Shown here: positions 1-5,467 of the stretch, in pieces | How the letters are laid out: every line of letters begins with the position of its first letter | How positions within the stretch are numbered: position 1 is the stretch's first letter | Assembly: GCA_947003675.1 (NCBI GenBank) | Contig: CAMQPJ010000032.1 | Span: forward strand, 1-9,264 | Source of the DNA: an uncultured Collinsella sp. | GTDB taxonomy: Bacteria; Actinomycetota; Coriobacteriia; Coriobacteriales; Coriobacteriaceae | Direction of reading: 5' to 3' | Length of the DNA stretch: 9,264 nt | Made by a program: the position numbers and the translations under genes | Notes under the pieces: generated by a model | Databases searched by the model: none | What the model saw: the letters and a program-made list of their open reading frames with translations, nothing else | What the model was told of the DNA's origin: nothing

Positions 1-10
1 GCGAACCTCC

Positions 11-36
11 AGTCCGGACCGCCCCGCGGTCCAACT
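11..36 (+). terminator. Candidate hairpin terminator at the window edge
   Basis: Positions 16-22 (GGACCGC) and 26-32 (GCGGTCC) form a perfect 7-bp GC-rich stem with a 3-nt loop. AGT at 11-13 and ACT at 34-36 could extend it across a small internal loop. The following bases are T-rich (TTTCT) but not a clean U-tract. It may end a plus-strand gene lying to the left of the window. The T-tract is weak and no upstream gene is visible, so this is tentative. Confidence 0.3.
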
Positions 37-62
37 TTCTGTCCGCACCCCCTTTCAGGAAC

Positions 63-80
63 TATTTCACCGCAACTTAT
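63..80 (-). repeat. Copy A of an 18-nt repeat downstream of yqeC
   Basis: Read on the minus strand this is ATAAGTTGCGGTGAAATA. It begins 22 nt after the yqeC stop codon. The identical 18 nt occur on the plus strand at 2802-2819, just after the xdhC stop, and a 15-nt inverted version lies at 2857-2871. Copy A has no inverted partner nearby, so it is a single arm rather than a hairpin. Its function is unknown. A dispersed lineage repeat, a 3'-end processing signal and a protein-binding site are all possible. Confidence 0.75.
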
Positions 81-102
81 AGGTCTGCTGGGGCAGCGCC
101 GG

Positions 103-837
103 CTATTTGAGGCTGGTGGCGACGACGGAGCGGCCGAGGGCTGTCTCGAAGCGATCGGCCATAGCCGGGTCGCTGAGCGTGTCGACTTGGTTGAGCATGA
201 TGCGGGCATTGCTGAGGTTCAGCATCCGTAGCTCGGCATTGAGCACCATGGCGACGCGCTCTGGGGTGGCAGTGTCGGTGGCCTCGCAACCGCAGCGCTC
301 GCAAAAGAGCTCGGGGCGGTGGACGGCTTCGTTGATGGGCTTGCCGAGCCCCAAGGCGCCGACGATCCAGACAACGTTTGCCGTGGCGGCGGGAATTACC
401 GGCTCCCAGGCGGCATGCGCTTTGAGCGGGAGTCGCTTGCTGCCATCTGCCTCGGCCAGCACATAGTCAAAGCGCCGTGCCAGCTCGTTGAGCGGCTCGG
501 CGGGGGCGGAGAGCTTGCCTGTCTCCGGGTCCAAAACACCCGCCTGGCAGATACTTCCGCGGTTCATGCCCGCGCATGCCTCGCAGGTGCAGCCGGGAAC
601 ATGCAGGGTCCCCGGCTTCCAAGGCGCGGCGTCCAGGCGACGGCTCGACCCGTCCCATGGCACGCCGGCGACGGGAAACATGTGCGTGGTGGTACAGAGG
701 AGCACGCGGCCGCCAGCGCGCATAAGCTCAAGGCCCAGCGTCTTCAGCAATGTCGACTTGCCGCCACTGCCGATAATTGCGGTAATGCCCGGCTCGATCT
801 TGAGCGCGGAGGCAAGATTGCCGCTAACCGTTTCCAT
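103..837 (-). CDS. yqeC: YqeC-family selenium-dependent molybdenum hydroxylase accessory protein
   Basis: The predicted protein has 244 residues and is probably a cytoplasmic P-loop protein. A Walker A-like motif GSGGKST sits at residues 23-29. The family hallmark follows at about 128-149: an EADGS(K/R)RLPLK block ending in EPVIP. Near the C-terminus the HRPELF block (173-178) and LNQVD are also typical. YqeC co-occurs with SelD and YqeB in genomes that have selenium-dependent molybdenum hydroxylases; its reaction is not established, and a role in making or inserting the selenium-bearing molybdenum cofactor is inferred. The ATG at 837 is chosen because the P-loop then begins at a normal distance from the N-terminus, although the upstream ribosome binding site (GGCGGTGA) is weak. 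An unusual feature is a pair of cysteine clusters, CxCxxC at 83-88 and CxxCxC at 179-184. The gene is divergent from yqeB. Confidence 0.88.
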   Translation of the reverse strand: METVSGNLASALKIEPGITAIIGSGGKSTLLKTLGLELMRAGGRVLLCTTTHMFPVAGVPWDGSSRRLDAAPWKPGTLHVPGCTCEACAGMNRGSICQAGVLDPETGKLSAPAEPLNELARRFDYVLAEADGSKRLPLKAHAAWEPVIPAATANVVWIVGALGLGKPINEAVHRPELFCERCGCEATDTATPERVAMVLNAELRMLNLSNARIMLNQVDTLSDPAMADRFETALGRSVVATSLK

Positions 838-939
838 CTGTTCACCGCCGTATAATACTGTGATAATAAATAATCATCAGAGTAGCGGTCGAACCGCTTT
901 TGCTCTGCTCAAACCGTAGCACAGGGAGGTGCCCCGGGA
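838..939. promoter_or_regulatory. Divergent yqeC/yqeB promoter region
   Basis: This 102-nt gap separates the two divergent genes. It contains an AT-rich island at 851-877 that stands out from the GC-rich surroundings. On the plus strand there is a perfect TATAAT at 851-856 without a good -35. There is also an extended -10 element, TGTGATAAT, at 859-867, which would start yqeB transcription near 874. On the minus strand the same island reads TATTAT at 857-852 and again at 868-863, either of which could serve yqeC. No convincing -35 is visible for either direction. yqeB has a strong Shine-Dalgarno, GGGAGGT at 924-930, 9 nt before its ATG. The promoter function is inferred from base composition and layout. 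Confidence 0.5.
884..901 (+). promoter_or_regulatory. Small inverted repeat in the yqeB leader
   Basis: AGCGGT (884-889) and ACCGCT (893-898) form a 6-bp inverted repeat around CGA, followed directly by a short T run (898-901). It lies downstream of the candidate yqeB start of transcription. It could be a regulator's operator, a weak attenuator hairpin, or chance. The stem is too short for a confident terminator call. Confidence 0.3.
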
Positions 940-1734
940 ATGCTCGTTTATATTCGCGGTGCCGGCGATATCGCCACGGGCGTCGCCGCTCGCTTGGTGC
1001 GCGCTGGCGTGTCGGTCGTTATGGCCGATATCGCGGTTCCCACGTGCATCCGCCGCACAATCAGTTTTTGCGAGGCCATTCGCCTGGGCGAGGTCGAGGT
1101 CGAAGGCATTCGCGCTCGCTTGGCACAGACGCCGGCTGAGGCGCTTGCGATTACCGAGGCCGGAGACGTCGCCGTTGTGGTGGACCCCCAGACCAAGATG
1201 CTCGGCGAGCTGAAACCCGCTGCCGTGGTCGACGCGATTCTGGCTAAGCGCAACTTGGGCACCACGCGCGATATGGCTCCTGTCGTCATCGCCGTGGGGC
1301 CGGGCTTTACCGCGCCGGTCGATTGCGACGCCGTGGTCGAGACCATGCGCGGGCATTTTCTGGGCCGCGTCATCACCCAGGGTTCGCCCCAGCCCAACAC
1401 GGGCGTGCCAGGCATTATCGCCGGCTATGGCAAAGAGCGCGTTATTCACAGCCCCGCCGCCGGCGTGTTTCGGTCCGACCGCGCAATCGGCGACATCGTG
1501 AGTGCCGGAAACGTGATTGGCTTCGCGGGCGATACGCCCATGTGCACGCAGATCGATGGCTGTCTGCGCGGACTTTTGGCGAACGGCGTGCAGGTGACTG
1601 AGGGCTTTAAATGCGCCGATGTCGATCCGCGCGGCGATGCCAGCTATATCAACTACATTTCGGACAAGGCGACGTCGGTCGGCGGCGGCGTGCTCGAGGC
1701 ACTCGCCATGCTCACCGATGTCTTTAGAGGATAG
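940..1734 (+). CDS. yqeB: YqeB (EF2563-family) selenium-dependent molybdenum hydroxylase system protein
   Basis: The protein has 264 residues, a normal length for this family. It opens with a nucleotide-binding-like turn, RGAGDIATG (residues 6-14), after a short beta strand. The family core follows: GPGFTAPVD, the RGHFLGRVI block, and QGSPQPNTGVPG. Near the end are GDTPM, a DVDPRG motif and SDKATSVGGGVLEA, all characteristic. YqeB is a marker of selenium-dependent molybdenum hydroxylase maturation and travels with yqeC, selD and xdhC-like genes; its biochemical step is unproven. The ATG at 940 has a strong Shine-Dalgarno 9 nt upstream. The xdhC-family gene begins 9 nt after the stop codon, so the two are almost certainly co-transcribed. 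The stop is TAG and there is no internal TGA, so no selenocysteine is involved. Confidence 0.9.
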   Translation: MLVYIRGAGDIATGVAARLVRAGVSVVMADIAVPTCIRRTISFCEAIRLGEVEVEGIRARLAQTPAEALAITEAGDVAVVVDPQTKMLGELKPAAVVDAILAKRNLGTTRDMAPVVIAVGPGFTAPVDCDAVVETMRGHFLGRVITQGSPQPNTGVPGIIAGYGKERVIHSPAAGVFRSDRAIGDIVSAGNVIGFAGDTPMCTQIDGCLRGLLANGVQVTEGFKCADVDPRGDASYINYISDKATSVGGGVLEALAMLTDVFRG

Positions 1735-1743
1735 AAGGCGGCA

Positions 1744-2787
1744 ATGGAAAAGCTCGATGTTGTGAATGCGGCGCTTGCCGCCCTGCGTGCTGGCGAGACG
1801 TGCGAGCTCGTGGTCGTGGCCGGTACGGCGGGGTCATCGCCGCGCGGTGTGGGCGCCTGGATGACTGTCTTTGCCGATGGCAGCCAGGCGGGCACCATCG
1901 GCGGCGGCAAGATTGAGCTCTTTGCGCTGGATGAGGCGCGCGAGCTCCTGAGCGCGGGACAGTCGCGTCTGGTCCGCTACACCATGGGCGGCGAGAACTC
2001 CGATACCGGCATGATCTGCGGCGGAGCCATCTGCCTGTGCTACCTGCATCTGGATGCGACTCAGGCGTCGTTGTTCCAGGAAATAGCCGACGTCTTGGCC
2101 TATCGGCGCATCGGCGACTTCGTCATCGACTTTGAGCCGTTTATCGCGAGCGCGCTCGAGGGCGATGTAGCCGAGTACCATGGCGAGGAATCGCGCCGCA
2201 CCATTGCGGGCTGCCCCGGGCTTTCGCTGGTGGAGGAGGGGAGTAGGGTCACCTACACCAACGCGGCCTCCGAGATTCCCGCGGCGCACATCGAGACGCT
2301 CTGCCCCGAGGGCCTGACCTATATCTTTGGCTGCGGCCACGTGGGCGCTGCGACGGCGCGGGTGCTCACGGCGGCGGGCTTTGCCGTCGTGGTTTGCGAC
2401 GACCGTCCCGGCACGCTGACCCCCGAATGGGTGCCCGGTGTCTACGACCGTCGTCTGGTCGACTACAAGAACCTGATCAAGCAGTGTCCCATCGGCCCGC
2501 GTGACCTGGTGGTCGTCGCCACGGCGGGTCACAAGTCCGATATCGACGTGGTGATTCAGGCCATGCGCGCCAAGCCTGCCTACCTAGGCTGCTTGGGATC
2601 GCGTCGCAAGACGGCCTTTGTGCGCGCCCGCCTGGAGCAGGAGGGCTTTACGCAGGAGCAAATCAACGAGCTGCACCTGCCGATCGGCGTTGCCATCGAG
2701 GCCGAGGACCCCGAGGAGATCGCCATCTCCATCGCCGCCGAGATGATCCACCTGCGCCGCACCAAACTCGTCCCCCGCAAACGCTAG
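1744..2787 (+). CDS. XdhC/CoxI-family molybdenum cofactor maturation protein
   Basis: The protein has 347 residues in two domains. The N-terminal XdhC/CoxI domain (about 5-105) shows GSSPR at 30-34, GTIGGGKIE at 50-58 and the conserved cysteine motif MICGG at 90-94. The C-terminal Rossmann domain (about 190-335) shows GCGHVG at 196-201, an acidic turn DDR at 219-221, GSRRK at 285-289, and the family end block with PIG and DPEEIAISIAAE. Characterised XdhC binds molybdenum cofactor and supports its terminal sulfuration before insertion into xanthine dehydrogenase. Beside yqeB and yqeC, the inferred role is the selenium version of that step. Two extra cysteines (C97, C99) follow the conserved C92. 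The gene is the last of its unit: a repeat and long hairpin begin 14 nt after its stop. The family is certain; use of selenium is contextual. xdhC is the related family name, but the exact subfamily is uncertain. Confidence 0.9.
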   Translation: MEKLDVVNAALAALRAGETCELVVVAGTAGSSPRGVGAWMTVFADGSQAGTIGGGKIELFALDEARELLSAGQSRLVRYTMGGENSDTGMICGGAICLCYLHLDATQASLFQEIADVLAYRRIGDFVIDFEPFIASALEGDVAEYHGEESRRTIAGCPGLSLVEEGSRVTYTNAASEIPAAHIETLCPEGLTYIFGCGHVGAATARVLTAAGFAVVVCDDRPGTLTPEWVPGVYDRRLVDYKNLIKQCPIGPRDLVVVATAGHKSDIDVVIQAMRAKPAYLGCLGSRRKTAFVRARLEQEGFTQEQINELHLPIGVAIEAEDPEEIAISIAAEMIHLRRTKLVPRKR

Positions 2788-2801
2788 TCGCATCCCCGCC
2801 A

Positions 2802-2819
2802 ATAAGTTGCGGTGAAATA
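2802..2819 (+). repeat. Copy B of the 18-nt repeat downstream of xdhC
   Basis: ATAAGTTGCGGTGAAATA is identical to copy A (63-80, minus strand). It starts 14 nt after the xdhC stop codon and points the same way relative to its gene as copy A does to yqeC. It is also the left arm of the 2805-2871 hairpin, whose right arm (2857-2871) is a 15-nt inverted copy. By a rough estimate of my own, a chance 18-nt match in either orientation within 9 kb is expected about once in a thousand such windows. The copies are therefore unlikely to be coincidental. Confidence 0.8.
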
Positions 2820-2871
2820 CGGATTGTTTAAGCCTGTTAGGTTGCCAAACAGTCCCTATTTCACCGCAACT
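2805..2871 (+). repeat. Long imperfect hairpin (67 nt) after xdhC
   Basis: Left arm 2805-2829 pairs with right arm 2847-2871. Fifteen base pairs are perfect, then comes one C-C mismatch, then nine more pairs with one G-U. The apical part (2831-2835 with 2839-2843) can add about five pairs around a GTT loop. A competing pairing also exists: CCAAACAG (2845-2852) with CTGTTTGG (2873-2880), perfect over 8 bp. No U-tract follows, so it is not a standard intrinsic terminator. It could protect or define the xdhC mRNA 3' end, or be a REP/MITE-like palindromic element. No target-site duplication was recognised. Confidence 0.75.
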
Positions 2872-2932
2872 GCTGTTTGGGACCCATTTGTGCGGGGGAG
2901 TTGTGGAGTTGTGCAGGCAGACGAGGTTTTTC

Positions 2933-2961
2933 TGGAAATACGCACCCAATGCGCGTATAGT
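2933..2961 (+). promoter_or_regulatory. Candidate promoter for the rplE-map operon
   Basis: TATAGT (2956-2961) matches the -10 consensus at five of six positions. TGGAAA (2933-2938) matches the -35 consensus at four of six, with a 17-nt spacer. Transcription would begin near 2968 and give a leader of about 130 nt before rplE. A promoter is expected here because rplE heads this ribosomal cluster, separated from any upstream ribosomal genes. The match is modest and untested. Confidence 0.4.
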
Positions 2962-3098
2962 ACCGATTGTTTTGTCGGCTCCTGCTGCGTCGAGTCCAAA
3001 CCGCGAAATGCCATGAGCGGCGCGGATGCAGCCAGGAGGCACGAGGACAACCCATCGTGGCCACGCCCCGTGCTTAAAACCCCAAGAAGGAGTGAACA

Positions 3099-3656
3099 AT
3101 GGCAGAAGAGAAGTATGTGCCGCGTCTGAAGACCAAGTACAACAACGAGGTCAAGCAGCAGCTTCAGGACAAGTTCCAGTACGAGAACGTCATGATGATC
3201 CCCAAGTTTGAGAAGATCGTCGTGAACATGGGTGTCGGCGAGGCCGCTACCGATTCCAAGGCTATCGACGGTGCCGTGCGCGACCTGCGCGCCATCACCG
3301 GCCAGCAGCCGATGATCACCCGTGCCCGCAAGTCCATCGCTACCTTCCGCCTGCGCGCTGGTATGCCGATTGGCTGCAAGGTTACCCTGCGTGGCGACCG
3401 TATGTGGGAGTTCTTCGATCGTCTGACCTCCGTCGCGATCCCCCGTATCCGCGACTTCCGCGGTATCTCCGCCAAGAGCTTCGACGGCCGTGGTAACTTC
3501 TCCATGGGCGTCACCGAGCAGCTCATCTTCCCCGAGATCGACTTCGACTCCGTTGATCACCAGCGTGGTATGGACATCACTTTCGTGACCACCGCCAACA
3601 CCGATGAGGAGGCCAAGGCCCTTCTGGACGCCTTCGGTTTCCCGTTCAAGAAATAG
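3099..3656 (+). CDS. rplE: 50S ribosomal protein L5
   Basis: The protein has 185 residues; most bacterial L5 proteins are about 179. L5 binds 5S rRNA and sits in the central protuberance of the large subunit. Recognisable blocks are [14 protein letters not shown] (about residues 34-47), the basic stretch [13 protein letters not shown], the [11 protein letters not shown] segment, PRIRDFRG (the L5 signature region), and the C-terminal [19 protein letters not shown]. The ATG is preceded by AAGGAG at a 6-nt gap. It is the first ribosomal gene in the window. In the usual spc order it follows rplN and rplX, but here it follows an unrelated selenium/molybdenum module and so probably has its own promoter. 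A strong hairpin lies 15 nt after its stop. Confidence 0.97.
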   Translation: MAEEKYVPRLKTKYNNEVKQQLQDKFQYENVMMIPKFEKIVVNMGVGEAATDSKAIDGAVRDLRAITGQQPMITRARKSIATFRLRAGMPIGCKVTLRGDRMWEFFDRLTSVAIPRIRDFRGISAKSFDGRGNFSMGVTEQLIFPEIDFDSVDHQRGMDITFVTTANTDEEAKALLDAFGFPFKK

Positions 3657-3671
3657 GTTCACCTGCCCTAT

Positions 3672-3701
3672 AAGCGCCGTTCCCACAAGGGGGCGGCGTT
3701 T
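3672..3701 (+). promoter_or_regulatory. Stable hairpin between rplE and rpsZ
   Basis: Positions 3672-3684 pair with 3689-3701 around an ACAA tetraloop: thirteen contiguous pairs including three G-U wobbles, with an AA tract 5' and TTT 3'. The layout resembles an intrinsic terminator, but only three T residues follow before a G run. Downstream genes of the same operon must be transcribed, so partial termination, attenuation or RNA processing is more likely than a full stop. Confidence 0.5.
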
Positions 3702-3735
3702 GGGGCGAACAATACTCTATGTGAGGAGGATATAA

Positions 3736-3921
3736 GTGGCTAAGACATCGATGATCGTCAAGTGCAATCGCAAGCAGAAGTTCTCTACTCGTGAGTACAC
3801 GCGCTGCCAGCGCTGCGGCCGTCCGCACTCTGTGTACCGCAAGTTCGGCCTGTGCCGTGTCTGCTTCCGTGAGCTTGCACTCAAGGGCGAGCTTCCCGGC
3901 GTTAAGAAGGCCAGCTGGTAA
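3736..3921 (+). CDS. rpsZ: 30S ribosomal protein S14, type Z (zinc-binding)
   Basis: The protein has 61 residues, the length of the short zinc-ribbon S14 common in Gram-positive bacteria. It carries CxxC at residues 24-27 and CxxC at 40-43, which coordinate one zinc ion. The start MAKTSMIVK and the end PGVKKASW are typical. It contacts 16S rRNA in the head of the small subunit. The start codon is GTG, supported by AGGAGG at 3724-3729 with a 6-nt gap and by family alignment at MAKTS. Zinc-limited cells often keep a second, zinc-free S14 elsewhere in the genome; none is in this window. Many annotations call it rpsN. Confidence 0.96.
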   Translation: MAKTSMIVKCNRKQKFSTREYTRCQRCGRPHSVYRKFGLCRVCFRELALKGELPGVKKASW

Positions 3922-3976
3922 GTCACTACCAGCGTTTCAAGCATCCGTTTGGAACAGGGAAAACGCGCTAGTTAGG

Positions 3977-3999
3977 CTTTGCCGTTAAGGGCGGCGAAG
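3977..3999 (+). promoter_or_regulatory. Hairpin in the rpsZ-rpsH gap
   Basis: CTTTGCCG (3977-3984) pairs with CGGCGAAG (3992-3999), eight pairs with one G-U, around a 7-nt loop. It sits in an unusually long 119-nt gap (3922-4040) for a ribosomal operon. It lies about 40 nt before the rpsH start. S8 is a known translational regulator of spc operons in enterobacteria, but nothing here shows that this stem resembles an S8 site. No T-tract follows, so it is not a terminator. Confidence 0.4.
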
Positions 4000-4040
4000 A
4001 ACCAAGAGCACGTGTTCATCAAGAACGAAGGAGAATCTGT

Positions 4041-4439
4041 ATGAACCTTACAGACCCGATCGCAGATATGCTTACGCGCATCCGTAACGCTAACTCTGTG
4101 AACAAGGCCACGGTCTCCATGCCGAGCAGCAAGAAGCTCGTCGAGATCGCTCGTGTTCTGCACGAGGAGGGCTACATCGAGGGCTACGATGTCGAGGACA
4201 CCGTTCCCCAGAAGACTCTGCACATCACGCTTAAGTATGGTCCCAAGAAGGCTAAGGTCATCAACGGCATCCGCCGCATTTCCAAGCCGGGCCTGCGTAA
4301 GTACACCGGCGTTGCCGACATGCCCCGCGTCCGCGGTGGCCTTGGTACCGCCATTATTTCCACCAGCCATGGCGTCATGACCGACCGCGATGCTCGCAAG
4401 CACAACGTCGGCGGCGAGATCATCGCTTACGTCTGGTAA
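4041..4439 (+). CDS. rpsH: 30S ribosomal protein S8
   Basis: The protein has 132 residues, a normal length. It opens with [15 protein letters not shown], typical of S8, and closes with the diagnostic [20 protein letters not shown] block and IAYVW. S8 binds the central domain of 16S rRNA early in small-subunit assembly. In Escherichia coli it also represses spc translation by binding near the rplE start; whether that holds here is unknown. The ATG has AAGGAG at 4028-4033 with a 7-nt gap. rplF starts 33 nt after the stop. Confidence 0.97.
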   Translation: MNLTDPIADMLTRIRNANSVNKATVSMPSSKKLVEIARVLHEEGYIEGYDVEDTVPQKTLHITLKYGPKKAKVINGIRRISKPGLRKYTGVADMPRVRGGLGTAIISTSHGVMTDRDARKHNVGGEIIAYVW

Positions 4440-4472
4440 TTCGCTCGGTAGGTAGAAGGAAAGGAGATCACC

Positions 4473-5009
4473 GTGTCTCGTATCGGTAATAAGCCTGTCC
4501 AGATTCCCGCCGGAGTCGAAGTGGCAGTCAACGGCAACAACGTTGTCGTCAAGGGCCCCAAGGGCCAGCTCGAGCTCGATGTCTTTGAGAAGCTCGCTAT
4601 CAACGTCGAGGACAACGTCCTCACCGTTTCCCGTCCCGACGACGAGCGTGAGACCCGTGCCCGCCACGGCCTCACCCGCGCCCTCATCCACAACATGGTT
4701 GTTGGCGTTTCCGAGGGCTTCGAGAAGAAGCTCGAGCTCGCCGGCGTCGGTTACCGCGTGCAGCAGAAGGGCAAGAACCTCGAGTTCTCCCTGGGCTTCT
4801 CGCACCCCGTGATCGTCGAGGCTCCCGAGGGCATCACCTTCGAGGTTCCCGACAACACCCACGTGAACGTCAAGGGTATCAACAAGCAGCAGGTCGGTCA
4901 GATCGCCGCTGAGATCCGCGGTCATCGTCCTCCCGAGCCTTACAAGGGCAAGGGTATCCACTACGTTGGCGAGCACATCCGCCGCAAGCTGGGTAAGGCT
5001 GCCAAGTAG
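4473..5009 (+). CDS. rplF: 50S ribosomal protein L6
   Basis: The protein has 178 residues, as expected. It begins [14 protein letters not shown] and contains the [10 protein letters not shown] segment of the first L6 repeat. It ends with the C-terminal signature [20 protein letters not shown]6 binds 23S rRNA near the sarcin-ricin loop and the factor-binding site. The start is GTG, supported by AAGGAG at 4461-4466 with a 6-nt gap and by alignment at SRIG. A perfect 8-bp hairpin lies in the 75-nt gap before rplR. Confidence 0.97.
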   Translation: MSRIGNKPVQIPAGVEVAVNGNNVVVKGPKGQLELDVFEKLAINVEDNVLTVSRPDDERETRARHGLTRALIHNMVVGVSEGFEKKLELAGVGYRVQQKGKNLEFSLGFSHPVIVEAPEGITFEVPDNTHVNVKGINKQQVGQIAAEIRGHRPPEPYKGKGIHYVGEHIRRKLGKAAK

Positions 5010-5034
5010 TCGTAACCGACTCACTCGCATAAGA

Positions 5035-5056
5035 CCAGCACCCCGTCAGGTGCTGG
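5035..5056 (+). promoter_or_regulatory. Perfect hairpin between rplF and rplR
   Basis: CCAGCACC (5035-5042) pairs perfectly with GGTGCTGG (5049-5056) around the loop CCGTCA. A run of five T residues (5068-5072) follows 11 nt later, too far away for a standard intrinsic terminator. The rplR ribosome binding site (5073-5077) lies immediately after the T run. It could be an attenuator, an RNase processing site or a spacer structure within the operon. Confidence 0.45.
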
Positions 5057-5084
5057 CAAGATCAACCTTTTTAGGAGTTTACGT

Positions 5085-5453
5085 ATGAACAAGCATAAGG
5101 CGAAGCTGGAAGGCCTCAAGCGTCGTCAGCGTCGTGTTCGCGGCAAGGTCTCGGGTACCGCCGAGCGTCCGCGTCTTCGCGTGACCCGTACTAACGCCAA
5201 CATCTATGCCCAGATCATCGACGACAGCAAGGGCTCCAGCCTGACGCTCGTCTCTGCCTCGACCCTCGAGGCCGAGTTCAAGGGCACCCACACCTCGAAC
5301 AAGGAGGCTGCGGAGAAGGTCGGTCAGCTCGTTGGCAAGCGCGCCATCGAGGCCGGCATCACCAAGGTCGCCTTCGATCGCGGTGGCCGTATCTACCATG
5401 GCCGCGTCAAGGCCCTCGCCGACGGTGCTCGTGCCGCCGGTCTCGAGTTCTAG
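5085..5453 (+). CDS. rplR: 50S ribosomal protein L18
   Basis: The protein has 122 residues, close to the usual 120. It has the basic N-terminus ([22 protein letters not shown]) and then [21 protein letters not shown], the hallmark of L18. It ends with [28 protein letters not shown]18 binds 5S rRNA together with L5. The ATG has AGGAG at 5073-5077 with a 7-nt gap. The TAG stop shares its last G with the rpsE Shine-Dalgarno (GGAGGT at 5453-5458), which suggests close translational coupling. Confidence 0.97.
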   Translation: MNKHKAKLEGLKRRQRRVRGKVSGTAERPRLRVTRTNANIYAQIIDDSKGSSLTLVSASTLEAEFKGTHTSNKEAAEKVGQLVGKRAIEAGITKVAFDRGGRIYHGRVKALADGARAAGLEF

Positions 5454-5467
5454 GAGGTATGTAGCAC

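Larger units (their letters stand above)
2788..3098 (+). other. 311-nt intergenic region between xdhC and rplE
   Basis: I see no credible gene here. An open frame starting at 2812 begins inside the hairpin, runs out of frame into rplE and resembles nothing known. From left to right the region holds a 67-nt hairpin built on the 18-nt repeat, about 60 nt without visible structure, a candidate promoter, and a leader of about 130 nt. The leader has several small competing pairings: CCGA/TCGG at 2963-2978, the self-complementary CGTGGCCACG at 3056-3065, and GCACG (3039-3043) with CGTGC (3069-3073). It ends in AAGGAG at 3087-3092, the rplE ribosome binding site. No trace of an rplX (L24) 3' end was recognised in any frame. 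Confidence 0.7.

Noticed and set aside
319..855. Plus-strand open frame of 178 codons opposite yqeC
   Set aside because: The minus strand encodes a clear YqeC with P-loop and family motifs. The plus-strand frame has no recognisable features.
940..2787. Possible selenocysteine codons in the selenium-related genes
   Set aside because: yqeB and xdhC are open without internal TGA and end in TAG, so these proteins do not contain selenocysteine.
2788..3098. A transposon or integrase remnant explaining the operon break
   Set aside because: No transposase-like reading frame, terminal repeats with target duplications or tRNA attachment site is visible. Only the short palindromic repeat is present.
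2812..3129. Plus-strand open frame of 105 codons in the xdhC-rplE gap
   Set aside because: It starts inside the hairpin repeat, lacks a clear ribosome binding site, overlaps the rplE start in another frame and resembles no known protein.
2856..3686. Minus-strand open frame of 276 codons spanning rplE and its leader
   Set aside because: It is an antisense shadow of rplE that runs on through the hairpin region. No ribosome binding site or recognisable domain is present.
3972..5030. Minus-strand open frame of 352 codons opposite rpsH and rplF
   Set aside because: It is a shadow of two clear ribosomal protein genes. The low-complexity leucine, aspartate and valine composition is typical of antisense translation.
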